Origin: Linum tenue | Lineage: Eukaryota; Streptophyta; Magnoliopsida; Malpighiales; Linaceae | Assembly (NCBI GenBank): GCA_946122785.1 | Contig: CAMGYJ010000006.1 | Coordinates: forward strand, 68,573,676 to 68,637,675 | Direction of reading: 5' to 3' | DNA: 64,000 nucleotides | Shown here: positions 30,195 through 43,584 of the stretch, in pieces | Numbering within the stretch: the first letter of the stretch is position 1 | Layout of the letters: every line of letters begins with the position of its first letter | The notes under the pieces: generated by a model | What the model saw: only the letters and a program-made list of their open reading frames with translations | The model's database searches: none | Told to the model about the DNA's origin: nothing | Program-made: the position numbers and the translations under genes

Positions 30195-33100
30195 AACCTC
30201 ACTAATGATTCAACTCAAGAGGTCAAGCTAACAAAAGCAGACTTCGACAAGCTCATGTCTTTATAGTCAAAGACAAAGGCCCACAAAAGCCTCCCAATTC
30301 ATCTTTTACAGATGCAGCATTCAGTAACAATTCAGGTAAATTCAGCCTGATTGTTGACTCCCACTTTTCCCCAACCCACAAATGGATAATAGATATAGGA
30401 GCTTCAGACCATGTTGTCTGTTCTATGCAACTACTAACAAACTTCAGGAGACTCCACAACATCTACATTACCTTACCTACAGAAGAGCAAGTTGAAGCCA
30501 CTCACACAGAACAGTCACCTGTGTTTTGGTCTAATCCTTGAGGAAGCTCTATTTGTTCCCAAATTTAGCTTCAATCTTATCTCAGCCAGCAAATTGACTA
30601 CCAACACTTCCTTATGCTTAACATTCTTCTCCAATGTTTGCCACATACAGGATATGCAGCTCAAGAAGATGACTGGTTATGCTAAGCTAACCCAAGGCCT
30701 TTACCTCATAGATCCCAACCCAACAGACAGCATACCCAAACACATCATAGCCACAAGTTATCATACTTTTGATCTTTGGCACTATAGACTTGGTCATGTT
30801 TCTCATTCCAAAATCCCTTCTTTGAGAGAAATATGTACTTCCATTAACACAGACAAGTCATTGCCTTGTGATGTCTGTCATTTTGCAAGGCAGAAAAGAC
30901 TGCCTTTTCCTTTGAGCAACACAGTCTGCACAAAACCTATTCAGCTTATACACATTGATCTATGGGGTCCCAATTCTGTTCCTAACTATGATGGTTTCAA
31001 ATATTTTTTTTACTATTGTTGATGATTTCACTAGAATGACTTGGATCATTCTCTTATCTTCCAAATCAGAAGCTAGGACCAAACTCCAGGAATTCTGTGT
31101 CTATGTTCAAACTCAATATCAAACACAATCAAAGGATTCGTAGCGACCAAGGAAAAGAATTTCAAATGAATGATTTTTTCAACAACACAGGAATCTTCCA
31201 TGAACTATCCTGTGTTGAAACCCCACAACAAACAACAAAGTTGAAAGAAAGCATCAACATATCCTTGCTGTTGCTCGAGCTTTAAAATTTCAAGCCAACT
31301 TACCTTCTGGTTTTTGGGGTGACTGTGTTCGACATGCAGTTCAATTGATCAATCGTGTCCCCTCCACTGTCCTGGACAACAAAACACCATTTGAGCTCCT
31401 ATTCAACCACAAACCTGACCTTACAGCCCTCGGAGTTTTTGGCTGTCTATGCTTTGCCAGTTCTCTCAAAAACCACAGAACCAAGTTTGATTCACGAGCA
31501 AAAAAAGGGGGTTTCATTGGTTTTACAGCAGGTATCAAAGGATACAAAATCTATGATCTTGCTACCAATGATGTTTTCACTTCCAGGGATGTTCAATTCT
31601 ATGAACATCACTTCCCCTTCCAAAAAACAAACACTTCCCTCCATTCCCCTTATTCCCAACCCACACCACCTACCCTCTTTGATGATCCCTCTCCTAACTA
31701 CCATCCTCCATCACCTACTGAATCTTCATTAGTTCAACCCACACACCTTCACTCTGACAGTGATAATGAAGATAACACTGCCTTTATCCATTCACCATCT
31801 CCCTCTCCAATCCCACCTCACTATCCAGACCCTCCACCACCACCATCCCAACCCATCATAAAGTCAAACAGAACCTCCAAACCACCCCCTCACCTACAAA
31901 ACTACCATTGCAACCTGCTTCAGCAGCTTCCTTCTTCCAGTCATCTTCCAAAGCAGCAAATCCAAGGTACCAAACATTCTCTCTCAACTGTAATTGATTA
32001 CTCCACTCTTTCCTCTAATCATAAACACTTTGTTCTATCCATCTCATCCCACAAAGAACCTGACACATACAAAGAAGCAATTCAGTCCCCTGAATGTGAT
32101 GTTGCTGTCACCACAGAACTCTCTGCTCTTGATGCTAATGAGACATGGGAGGTAGTTGAACTGCCAGCGGCAAAAAGGGCTATTGGTTGCCAATGGGTCT
32201 TCAGGATCAAATTCAACCCTGATGGATCCATTGACAGATTTAAAGCAAGACTCATAGCCAAAGGCTAAAACCAACAAGAAGTTGTTGATTACCAAGACAC
32301 CTTTGCCCCAGTTGTCAAGATGACAACCATCAGGTTGTTCTTAGCTATTGCAGCAGCAAAAAATTGGCATGTCCATCACTTAGATGTGAACAATGCCTTT
32401 TTACATGGCGATCTTGACCAAGAAGTTTACATGAAACTACCCCCAGGATACAAGCCACCTACAGGTTTCAAATCTCTAGTTTGTCTCCTAAAGAAATCTC
32501 TATATGGGCTCAAACAGGCTTCCAGGCAGTGGTTCTCTAAGCTAGCAGACAAGCTCAGGTCACAAGGCTACCAATCAAGCATAGTGGATCATTCATTATT
32601 CTACAAATCAACCAATTCATCCTACACTTGCATCCTGATGTATGTTGATGACTTGGTAATTGGGGGCACAGATTTAAAGGAGATTACAAGCCTCAAGCAA
32701 TCCCTACACAATGCATTCAGCATCAAATATTTGGGTCCCCTCAAATTCTTTTTGGGTATCAAGGTTTCAAGATTTAAACAAGGAATCCACATATCTCAAA
32801 GGAAGTACACATTGGAAATATTGGAAGAGGCAGACTTATTGCATTGCAAACCAGTCACCACACCAATGGACTACAAAAATCATCTATCTTCTCAACATTC
32901 AGACCCTTTCCCTGATCCAACCCTATACTGAAGACTTGTTGGCAAGCTCATCTACCTAACCACTACACGCCCAGAAATTAGCTATGCCACACAACAGGTT
33001 AGCAAATTCATGTCCAATCCCAGCCAATATCATTACAAAGCAGTTCTTAGAATCCTACCTCAAAGCAGCTCCATCCATTGGCCTCTTCTTCTCAGCAAAA

Positions 33101-33570
33101 TCTTCCCTTCAGCTAAAGGCCTTCAGTGACTCAGACTGGGAAGCTTGCATAGACACTCGAAGATCAACAATAGGTTACTGTGTTTATATTGGTGACTCTC
33201 TCATCTCATGGAAGAATAAGAAACAGACAACAATCTCTCGCTCTTCGTGTGAAGCAGAATACATGGCCCTTTATCATACCAACTGTGAACTTCAATGGAT
33301 CCTATATCTCCTTCAAGATCTGCAAATTGCTCATCCCCAACCAGCAATTCTTTATTGCGACAACCAATCGGCGATTAATATCGCTGAAAATTCAACATTC
33401 CATGAAAGGACCAAGCATATTGAGCTTGACTGCCATTTTGTTTGAGACAAGATCCTCTCCAACATCATCAAAGTGCTCCACATCTCCACTGTGCATCAAC
33501 TCGCGATCTCTTCACCAAACCTCTTCCTCCGACAACGTTCAATCATCTCCTCTCCAAACTTGGTGTGCTA
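30195..33570 (+). pseudogene. Copia 1 pol remnant (protease, integrase, RT, RNase H)
   Basis: In order: LWHYRLGHVSHSKIPSLRE (gag-pre-integrase), IHIDLWGPN and DDFTRMTW (integrase core), SDQGKEFQ, then GVFGCLCFAS and RVPSTVLDNKTPFELLF (integrase C-part), GCQWVFRIKFNPDGSIDRFK (RT start), YVDDLVIGG (RT catalytic), and [18 protein letters not shown] with SCEAEYMAL (RNase H). There are frameshifts near 31010, 31100, 31280 and 32975, and stops near 32266 and 32929. No functional polyprotein is possible. Confidence 0.92.
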
Positions 33571-33597
33571 AATCTCTGCACACCAGCTTGCGGGGGG

Positions 33598-33963
33598 TGT
33601 CAGAGAAAAACCCTCGTTTTTCTTCGCCCTCTCTGGAAACATAATCAGCAGAGGAGGAGACGACGCCATATGTTCAAACCTGTCGACCGTTAGAAGGGAG
33701 ACGACGCCATATCCATCGAATCCAACCCAAGCATCAAACAAGACGACGACGCATCGCACCTGGAGCGAAGTGGTCTCTGGAAAATTACCAATCGAGTCCA
33801 CAACTTCTTAATTTGTACTTTTTCCCTTTTCGGATTGTACTTTCTTTTGTCCCAAGCTTGTCTTCTTTCCTTGAACTGTAAACCACAAACTCAACAACAT
33901 ATAAGCTAATTGATGATGTGAAAATCAATACAAGCCAAAATTCCAAAAGAAAAACAAGTGTGA
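33598..33963 (+). repeat. 3' LTR of Copia 1
   Basis: 366 bp, TGTCAGAG...GTGTGA. Preceded by the purine tract GCGGGGGG and followed by the TGCAT duplication. Confidence 0.92.
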
Positions 33964-34379
33964 TGCATTCGCTACCACCGCCGCAGAATCGCCGTCAAAG
34001 AATCATACCGCTGTGCAGATTAAGACCCGTCGAGCGATGCGTGAGAATGGCCGGAGTCTGAATAAAATCCATCTGGTGCGGCGGCGGGGGAAGAAATTTG
34101 TGAGGGGTGAGGTCGTTAGGGATTTGCAGATGGACAGGGAAGATAAATAATTTAATTAATTAATTAATTCTTTTTGCTAGAAATTAGTTATACAATAAAG
34201 GGGTAACATAGTCATTTTGTAAACCTTTTAACGGTCAATTAACAGAAAAAGAGATGGAAGGCTAAGTCTGTTATGTTACAATAATAGAGGGTTAGTTTTG
34301 TGCAAAATAATAGTTGAAGGGTACATTTGTTAACTTGCAATAGTAAAAGGGCATAAAATGCTATTAACCCATAAATGAT

Positions 34380-35115
34380 AGAATTGGGCAATTGCATCTC
34401 ACGAGCATCTAATTAAGGTGTAGTTGGAGTCCTACACAGTCAAACTATACAACTATAGCGGCAACAACTCTAATGTTCCTCTTGTGGCTATATTATCCAT
34501 TATCATTAAAAATATAGTGATTCGAGTTTTCTCGTCGCATCATGCAACTAAGTTACCTCGTAGACCTTCTAACAAACACAACACATAACTTAGCTAGTGG
34601 TAAGCATAAAGTAATCAATATATTTTGATCGTATAATGAAGTTTTATTATTTAGAATTGATTGAAGATGATAGATTGTGTCAATCCATCTGAGGTAACTA
34701 TGTGAATGAATTTGGGAATGATGATTGCCCGAGCAAAATTAAAATACAAATTTTAGTAAAACTCATAAGTTAATTGATGAGTCGAGTTTGAGTATAACTC
34801 GTGAACTTAGTCCGAATCTAGCTCGAACAGAACTTGAGTCAAACTTTTAATAACCACGCGGAATTCAATCTTGATTTATTTTGTAACAAGTTAATACTAA
34901 ATTAAATCAAAACTCAACGTAAATTGATTCATTTTGCCACACGAATTTTAATGCGTGATATTCAAAGTAAACAATCATAAATCAAGAACCCCTCCACCAA
35001 TTTGGAAAGATCTATAAAGACCAAAAAAAAATATGTCCCCGGGGAGTATCCACACTTTACACTTGTATGGAACTATGGATGATAAAAATCACCAAATACC
35101 AAACGAGTGGTCGCC
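34380..35115. other. Upstream region of the CDSP32 pseudogene
   Basis: AT-rich, no gene. The sequence from about 34990 to 35115 holds a TATAAA at 35013-35018, about 100 bp before the ATG at 35116. This fits the original promoter and 5' leader of the disrupted gene. Confidence 0.5.
35013..35018 (+). promoter_or_regulatory. Candidate TATA box of CDSP32
   Basis: TATAAA about 98 bp upstream of the ATG at 35116 in an otherwise gene-poor stretch. The downstream gene is split by transposons, so any transcript from here would run into the hAT at 35171. Confidence 0.4.
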
Positions 35116-35170
35116 ATGGCTACACTCACAAACTCTCTCTCCAAACCGCCGACTCTTAGTCTCCCACTAA

Positions 35171-36090
35171 TAGGAACGGCAATCAAACCCATGGTCGTAG
35201 GTATCCGCCCATCTCCGACCCAGTCAACGCAAAGAATCTAAGCATTGACCAAGTATGGGTAAAACCCGCAAAAAACTTGATGGGTATGGGGTGGGTATGG
35301 TTTTAACGTCCCCCACCCTAAACCCATACCCAAACCCACCCCATCAATGTATGTTGCTATACGTAAAAAGCTATAAATATATTTTTATAAATTATTATTA
35401 GCAAGAAGGTAATTAAATAAGAAAACAGGATTAAAATGTAATTATATTTATCAAAACCCTTGAAATTTTCAACCCTCTCAGCCGGCTACAGTTTACTTTC
35501 TTAATTACTCAATGTCGCCGTCTTTCCTCTCCTGACTCCTTAATTATTTTGGAGATGACCACCTTACCAAAATTGTTGACGAAATAGTAATAGGTCATTG
35601 CATATCATTTTCTACATTTGAATTATTTTGATGCATATTGATGTACCTTAGTGTGTTTGAATAATTGGTAGTCTAGTAGACTTTGATCTTTTAGAAGCAA
35701 AAGATGTTTTTGTCTAGTTGACAAGTTTATGTTAGCTATTTACTATATAGATATGTTAGATTCGAAGTACAATATGTTCATTTTATTTTATTGATTAATC
35801 AATATTTTAGGATTGAATGCTTTTTCTTATTAAGAAATATTATAACTATATTGATTTTCGTTATTTATTATGTATGTTTTGTGTTATAATTGGAGACATA
35901 CATGTTGAAATTTAGATATAATAATATTGCTTATACGGGGCGGGTATTACCCATGGGTATCCGAAACTTATGGGTATGGGGATGGGTTTGCAAAACCTCC
36001 ATCCGCATGGGTATGTGGCGGGTATGAGTTTGGGTATTTGGTAATGGGGATGAGAATAGTTTAGGCAAACCCGCCCCATTGCCATCCCTA
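35171..36090. mobile_element. Non-autonomous hAT inserted in CDSP32 exon 1
   Basis: 920 bp, TAGGAACGGCAATC at left and the complement of TAGGGATGGCAATG at right, with GGGTA-type subterminal motifs. The left 8-bp duplication CCCACTAA is at 35163-35170. The right copy, CCCACCAA (7 of 8), was split from the element by the later Copia insertion and now lies at 55389-55396. Confidence 0.87.
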
Positions 36091-36091
36091 C

Positions 36092-36438
36092 TGTTAAAAA
36101 CTCGCTGCTACGGATCGGAAAATCGCCGAAATCGATAAAGCAAGAATACGCAAAGCAAAATCGAAAAAAACAGACACACGATTTACGTGGTTCACTAACA
36201 CGATGTGTGTTAGCTAGTCCACGGGCGAGAGAGAGCCAGTTTCACTATATCGAGGAGATTACAAATTACAGAGGAGTATGAGAAGTACTTACTTCTCCAT
36301 GTGGGTCTAAACCTAATCCAATCTTGCAAATGAAACAATTACAGACCAGGCCCAGAACCCGAACCCAAATAACATTGAGCCCATACACCGACTAATCTAG
36401 TCGTAGCGGCTGATAGTCTGATTCAAGTCACATCAACA
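36092..36438 (-). repeat. 3' LTR of Copia 2
   Basis: 347 bp. On the minus strand it runs TGTTGATGTGACTTG to GAGTTTTTAACA. Compared with the 5' LTR at 55182 it has about 145 bp more in the middle. Confidence 0.92.
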
Positions 36439-36532
36439 AATCTCCACCTTGACTTGAATCCTCTTCCTCTAAAATCTATGATGTACTTTGCTCCTTCTCT
36501 CTCTCCCGCCATCAATGCCCCGTAGGGCGGAG

Positions 36533-39500
36533 TCACCCACTCAAGACATTCAGCAAATCCAAGCAATGTTGGAACTTGCCATGTGGAACCGGCTTTGTGA
36601 ACATATCAGCAGGATTATCCGCGCTACCAACCTTCTTCACCTCAATCCTCTTCTCTGTCCTCAAGAAATGATACCTTACGTCAATGTGCTTAGTCCTCTC
36701 ATGGTGGACTTGATCCTTGGCCAAGCATATTGCACTCAAACTATCGCAATACACCACTGCCTGATCATGATGTAAACCCAGATCACCAACCAATCCCTTC
36801 AACCATATTCCCTCCTTAGCAGCTTCTGACAACGTCATATACTCTACCTCAGTAGTAGACAATGTCACCGTCGACTGCAAAGTTTCCTTCCAACTCACTA
36901 CAGAACTCCCAAGAGTGAATACATAACCAATCATCGGTCTCCTCGTGTCAACATCTCCAGCATAGTCCGAGTCAAAATACCCAGACACCAAGCACTCTGT
37001 ATCACTTCCGAAGCTAATCCCCACATCAGGTGTAGCCTTAAGGTACCGGAAGATCCTCTTCATAGCCTGCCAATGCTCCTTCCCAGGTTGTATCATGAAC
37101 CTGCTGACAACACTAACATCATGTGCAAGATCAGGTCTTGTGCATACCATAGCGTACATCAAGCTACCTACTGCACTAGCATATGGGACTCTCGACATGT
37201 ACTCCTTCTCAGCCTCTGACTGCGGTGCATAAGCTGAGGATAGATGAACATTCGAAGAACTAGGAGTATTTAAAGACTTTGCTGAAGACATGCCAAACCT
37301 CGACAGTATCTTCTGGATGTAGCTCTTCTGTGACAAGAAAAACTTATTCTTCGACATGTCCCTGTAAATCTCCATACCCAAGATCTTCTGAGCAGCTCCT
37401 AAATCCTTCATCTCAAACTCAGCACTGAGAAGCCCCTTTAACTTCTGGATATCAGACTTCGACATCGCAGCTATGAGCATATCATCCACATACAGAACTA
37501 GATATATCATCGAACCATCCTCTGCCTTGCTGTGATACACACAACAATCATATGGACTTCTGCTGTAGCGCAGCTCAAGCATGTAACTGTCAAATCTCTT
37601 GTATCACTGAGGAATTTTACAATGCTTTAAAGCGTTGGTGCTTTAGTTTTTGCCTTTATGGTACAACTTGAAGTTGTACCTTTAACGTTATAGTACAACT
37701 TTAGGTTGTACCTATACTTTTTTGTAAAATCCCTTTATGGTACAAACTAAATTTAAGTTATTGTACAATTTGAAGAGTTGAAGTTGTACCACAACATAAA
37801 GATCAAATTCCATTATGGTACAACTCTAACTTGTACCTTTAACGTTGTGGTACAACTTAAAGTTGTACTTTAAAGCATAGTAGAAAGGCTCTGTATCACT
37901 GCCTCGGAGATTACTTAAGTCCATACAAGGACTTTTTCAGCTTACAAGCATAGTCTTCCTTTCCTGGAACCTGGAATCCTTCTGGCTGAGTCATATAAAT
38001 TTCTTCCTATAACTCTCCATGTAGGAAAGCTGTCTTCACGTCTAGCTACTTGAGCTCCAAGTCATAATGCGCCACTATAGCTAGTAGCATCCTGATCGAA
38101 GTATGTCTGACCACTGGTGAGAAAATCTCATTGTTATCAACTCCTTCCCTCTGCAAGAAGCCTCGTGAAACCACCCAAACTTTAATGCCCTCTTCATAAC
38201 CGATATCTTCCTTCTTCTTGTAGATCCACTTGTTTGTCACAATCTTCCTTCCCTGTGGTCGTTTGACTAGCTCCCAAGTCTGATTCCTGTCATGGGATTC
38301 CATCTCATCTCCCATTGCGGCAAACCACTTATCTGCTTCGCCACCCGAAACGGCTTTTCTATAGGACTGTGCCTCACCTGCATCCACTTCTTCAGGAACC
38401 TGAAATGAATACGCCACCATGTCCTCGAAACCGTGCCTCTCTGGAGGTACTCCTGCAGTCGCTCTCTTTAGTCTACCGGAAGCTATAGACTGTTGAGCTC
38501 CTGCACTGGACGTTGAAGTTTCTGGTTCTGTAGAAACATCCTCATGTTGATCTTCTCCACCTTGGTGCTCAAACTCACTCTCATTGAGAGTTTGCAGCTC
38601 CACCTGCTTATCAACATTCCTGCTACCTTCGACAACGGTAACCTTCAACATGGGGTTAAACATAGACTTCTCATAAAATATCACATTTCTATTGAGTATA
38701 ACTCGATGCTCAGAAGGTGACCAAACTCGAAATCCCTTAACTCCATTTCCATAACCCATAAATACACCCTTCTTTGCCCTTGGGTTCAGTTTACCCTCAT
38801 CCACATGATAATAAACAGGACACCCAAAAACTTTCTGTGAAGAGTAATCAGCAGACTTACAATACCACACTTCATAAGGAGTCTTACACTCGATACCTGT
38901 GTGATGTACACGGTTGATCAAGAAGTACGCCATGTTCACTGCTTCTGCCCATAATCTTCTCTCTAGTCCAGCATTAGACAGCATGCACCATGCTCTCTCC
39001 AACAATGTCTGGTTCATCCTCTGCAATGCCATTCTGCTATGGTGTATCTCTAACGGTCCGATGACGGGCAATCCCTTCATCCTTGCAAAATTCATTGAAC
39101 TCATAATTGCAGAACTCCATCCGTTCGCAACTTCTTGATCTTTTTACCGGTCTGATTCTCCACCAATGTCTTCTACTGCTTGAACTTCGTGAAAGCCTCA
39201 CTTTTCTGCTTCATCATGAAAATCCAAGTAAATCTCGAATAATCATCAATAATAGACAGAAAATACATGTTGCCTACAATGGATTCAACTCGTGAAGGAC
39301 CCCAATAGTCGGAGTGGAGGTAATCCAGTATCCCCTTCGTCCGGTGGATACCCTTCTTGAGAAACTTTCTGCGATGTAGCTTCCCAAACACACAATGCTC
39401 ACAGAATTCCAAATTCTGCACCTTGTGCCCGCAAAGAAGATCCCTCTTCGACAGAACTTGCATCCCTCGTTCACTCATATGCCTCAGTCTCATGTGCCAG

Positions 39501-40561
39501 AGAGTGGTCATATCTTCATGATGAACCTGAGACGATGCAACTGCAGCAGAACCAGACAACAGAGACCCTTGTAATGCATACAAGGTCCCACGTTTCACGC
39601 CCTTCAGCACCTTTCTTGAACCTTTGTAGACATACACAACTCCACATTTTCCTTTGAAGCTGAAACCCTTGTCGTCGAGTAGACTCAAGGAGATTAGGTT
39701 CTTTTTCATTCGTGGAACATGTCTGACATCATTCACGGTACAAAACGAACCATCATGTGCCTGAACCTTTATGGACCCGATTCCAACAACCTTGCAAACA
39801 GCTCCATTTTCCATGACAACGTTACCACTATCTATCTGCTCGTAGGTTGTGAAGCAATCCTTGTTCAGAGACATATGGTATGAGGCTGCAGTATCCAGAA
39901 ATCACACATCCCCACTATGTGCCTTCTCATCTACAGCCAAGGCGAGATCGTCTTCAGAACTGTTTTCCACTTCTGTCATGGCAACTGAACCTTTTTTCTT
40001 CTGTTGCCCTCTTCTCCAGTGACAATTGTACTTCCAATGCCCCACTTCCTTACAATTGTGACAAGCATCACCTGGTTGTGGACCGAGACCCTTGGAATTC
40101 TTGTTTGAATTCCCTTTACCAGATTTCTTCTTTCCCTTTCCACCTGTAACAACCAAACTCGATGCCTCACCACCTGTACCAGATCCGGATGCCTTATGCC
40201 TGATCTCTCCCGTATGAAGAGAAGACCTAACATCCTTCAACGACACGCTTTCTTTACCGGCAATAAAAGAATCAACGAAATTCTCATATGAACTCGGCAA
40301 AGAAACCAGCAGGATTAGGGTAGCATCCTCGTCATCAACTTGAACATCTATATTACGTAGATCCAGCAAAATAGAGTTAAGTTGTTCGAGATGTTCCCTC
40401 AAAGGCGTACCTTCTTGCATCCTCAAGCTGAACAACCGTTGCTTGAGATGCAGCTTGTTGGTAAGAGACTTCGTCATATACAGACTCTCCAGGTTCAACC
40501 ACAAGCCCGCGGTAGTCTTCTGAGCAGCGACTTCAATGATGATGTCATCAGACAACGATAG
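36533..40561 (-). pseudogene. Copia 2 gag-pol remnant
   Basis: Reading right to left: gag with zinc knuckle CHNCKEVGHWKYNCHW (about 40015-40062), a TGA at about 39902 just before the protease LDTAASYHM, gag-pre-integrase LWHMRLRHMSERGMQVL, integrase LHSDYWGPSRVE and DDYSRFTWIF (39173-39330), integrase C-part up to 38690, RT start NKWIYKKKEDI (about 38220), RT catalytic YVDDMLIA (about 37490), and RNase H SDYAGDVDTRRPMIGYV with TEVEYMTLSEAAKEG. There is a frame break near 39105-39172, and the RT is split by the MITE at 37610-37891. The first part of gag lies beyond the LARD at 54934-55113. Confidence 0.92.
37610..37891. mobile_element. 282-bp MULE-type MITE in the Copia 2 reverse transcriptase
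   Basis: Flanked by a perfect 10-bp duplication TGTATCACTG (37600-37609 and 37892-37901). The ends share inverted sequence around ACAATGCTTTAAAG / CTTTAAAGCAT. The interior is made of repeated palindromic units GGTACAACTTGAAGTTGTACC and variants. It interrupts the RT frame between 37582 and 38046. Confidence 0.82.
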
Positions 40562-41258
40562 TGTAGACACCACTTTTTGTCCGGGTTAAAAACATATTTA
40601 ATTGAATAAAATTTAGTTTTCACTAAAGGTTGACAATAGCAAACCTTAGACGACTATCCAAATAAAGCGTATTTTGTATTATTTGGGATGATCCACGTTT
40701 GGCTTAGCCCATTGAGATTAGCAATAGCAAATCTCGGTTATTAAACAGTTGCTTAGTTTGGTTACCTTTAGGTTAAGGTTTAAATTGTGTACTTAGACTA
40801 TTTGGCTTTTGATTGGATTGAACTCTGATTTCAAGACAATAAGAGAAAAGTTGAATTAAAAAAAACAAGCAACAATTTTAATAGAACAATTACAATTAAA
40901 TTTGATTAGAACTATAATCTATAATTACAAAGCCATAATAATTGCATAATAAGATTACATCATATTTAACTACAAGGTTCAACAAAAATTGGGCTCAAGT
41001 CAAACCCAAAACCGACAGTCAAAGCTAGTCAACAGAAGTCAACCCAGGCTGGTTCGACCAATGACCTCGAACCGGTCCAACCCAAAATCAGCACCGTAGC
41101 ATACTTGGGGATTAAGCAGCCTTTTATCTATAAAAAGAAGCCTCTGCAAATGCATAGAGGGGGGAGGACTTCTGCACAAAAATTCAGACTCCCAAAACCA
41201 ATACCATAAACACTACACACCATGTCTCACCAGAAACGCCACAAAATTGCAAGAAAAC

Positions 41259-41734
41259 TAGGAATGGCAACGGGGCAGGTCCGGGGCGGGTTTCTTGGTA
41301 CCCAGACCCGCCCTGTGGCAGGTCGGGTCCAGGTCGGGTAATTGATCACGGGTCGCGAGTCGGGGCAGGTCGACCCAATGGGTATGCAATTTATATGAAA
41401 ACATTAGAAATATTTATTATTTTTATTATAAGACTAAGAAAACAAATAATATTGTGACAATTGTAGTTAAATTATTGGAGAAATTGAGGTTTTTACTAAT
41501 TTACAACTTTATTATAGCTAAAATATGATGCAATAAAAGGAAAATTCTAAGTAATTTGACTAATATTACATGTAATTTAGACAAGAACGGGTCGAGAATG
41601 GGGCGGGTCAGGGCAGGTCGGGTCGATGAGACTACCCATATCCGCCCCGCCCCGCCTACGGGGCGGGTCCGACCCGCCCCAAAACAGGTCAAACAGGTCG
41701 GGTAAAACGGGTCAGGTCGAAATTGCCATCCCTA
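41259..41734. mobile_element. Short non-autonomous hAT in the left LARD LTR
   Basis: 476 bp, TAGGAATGGCAACGGGG at left and TTGCCATCCCTA at right, with a perfect 8-bp duplication AAGAAAAC (41251-41258 and 41735-41742). The empty site is preserved in the right LTR (near 50821), which proves insertion after the LARD arrived. Same family as 10940-11395. Confidence 0.96.
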
Positions 41735-43584
41735 AAGAAAACCCCACCAAATAAACCTCGAAACCCAGGTTTATAAGTTAATGTCCATACGCATCATAAA
41801 TTTCCAGCCTACCTTTACAATCACCGGCAACCGATTCTCAGAATCAAACTCATCATGAACACCATAACACAGATTTCCAGATTTGAACCCCCTAGAATGA
41901 TTACAAAAAGCCAGAATTCCCCAATGGTAGAAACCTACCCTAAATTACCCCCAAATCGACATACATCATAACCTAATTCCATAAACACCTCATTTAACAC
42001 TATTTATTACTACTTATATGCTACATCTTACATATACTGTGCCTTTATTGTAATCCCTTTCTTTCTTAGTCATATTGTCTTTAAAGACAACTCTGTTTAC
42101 CCATCATTTCTAGCATATAGCACAAATGATTGAAACCGTCAGAACTTCACTCAATAAATGGCTGTAATTAAGCTAGACAAGCAAGACTCGATTTTGTTTC
42201 AAGGCCAATCCCTCTAATCTATTCATAATCACACGTCTATACACAAAACTCAGATTTGCAACACCATCTGTCAAAACTGTCAAAATCCCAGAGTTAAACC
42301 ATTCTCACCACAATTTCCAGATTTAGACCATCCACAAACCATAAATCTGTCCCAGATCCCCCAAATACAACAAAGACTACCGAAACCAAACTATATCCAA
42401 CGAATTTATATGCCAAATTAACCACTAACACATATAATCCCAGCATGAACTGAAACCACCCTATCGAGCATGAAGCTACAGCTTATAAAACCCCAGGTAT
42501 ACCTAAATAACTCAGAACACCATCATTAACTACACAGAAATTCAGCATCATAAACCACATCTGAGATGCTAGATTCTAGATGGTAATAGCAGAGCAAACC
42601 TTGAGGGAACTTGTTTTCCCATTCGGTTTTAATACCCAAATCTGCATATAAGAAAAAGGTTAGTACGCTTCATTGGGCGGATAAAAAGTAAAGGGTAAAT
42701 AGAAAGTCAGAAAATCCACCTGAAATCTTCGTCGGAAGGCACTCACTTTTCACCGCCGGCGGGAGTTACTTCACCTTTGTCGCCGACAGCTTCTTTCCTT
42801 CTTCTTCTCGCACCTGCAACCAAAACCCAGAAAAGGCAGCAGAAAAATATCAGAATCCCAAAGAGAACCTAAATTCAGAATTGAAAAACAAAAACAGAAG
42901 GAAAAATGTACCGAGGAAGGTGTTCGGTTGCTGCACTCTTCGTCGGCGGAAGTCGGCGAGGCTCATCATCCTCCTGACAAAAACCCAATACACGAAAGTA
43001 AAAGAACCTAGACCAAATTGAACCCCAAACTCGAGTTGCAAGCCAAAAAGTCATCTCTCACCTCGTCTTCGTCTTCACTAGCGTGCGCCAATTGCTGTCA
43101 CTCTCAACTTCGCCGCCGCATTTTGCTCCCTTTTCTTTCTTTCTCCTCGTCGATGCTAGGAAGGAAGAGAGTCAGAAACCCCAAAAATCCAACGAGACCC
43201 AGTAAAATCAGAACAAAGAATCAAAAATCCCAATCCAAATAGCACGCATGCACCGAAATGCTTACCGATCTATCATTCCTTCTCCATCATCGCCATAATT
43301 GAGAATGAGTAGAGGAGCCCATCGAGTGAGAGGAGGGGAAGAAGAAAGGTTGTTTTTGTTTCTTTCTTTTCTTTGGTTGATCGTTGATTTTCAGAGGGAG
43401 GAAGAAAAGCAGGGAGATGGGGAGATTGAGTTGTGAGCGGCAGAAGTGAAAAGGAGACTAGGAGAGTGCTAGGTTCCTTTAGATCAGCCTGACTTTTAAG
43501 AGACCAAATACCCCTCGTTTGTTCTAAAAAATTACCCGCTGCCACTCATCTCCCCTGAAAGACGAGACACAAAAAATGCTCCAG

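Larger units (their letters stand above)
25243..33963 (+). mobile_element. Copia retrotransposon 1 (degenerate, interrupted by a solo LTR)
   Basis: LTRs 25243-25592 and 33598-33963, target-site duplication TGCAT (25238-25242 and 33964-33968), primer-binding site complementary to initiator Met tRNA at 25593, and a G-rich polypurine tract just before 33598. The gag zinc knuckles, integrase, reverse transcriptase and RNase H are recognisable but broken. A 3.8-kb solo LTR sits in gag. Without it the element is about 4.9 kb, normal for Copia. The LTRs differ by several indels, so the insertion is not recent. Confidence 0.94.
23776..34370. mobile_element. Large MULE swollen by nested retrotransposons
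   Basis: Left arm (23776-23950) begins GGGTTTATAGCATTTTGTAC. The complement of the right arm (34200-34370) begins GGGTTAATAGCATTTTATGC, and similarity continues for about 170 bp. Flanks ATAAATTAA (23767-23775) and ATAAATGAT (34371-34379) agree at 7 of 9. Without the insertions (hAT 24017-24706, Copia 25243-33963) the element would be about 1.2 kb. The GC-rich interior (24760-25237 and 33969-34150) looks like captured genic sequence, source not recognised. Confidence 0.78.
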
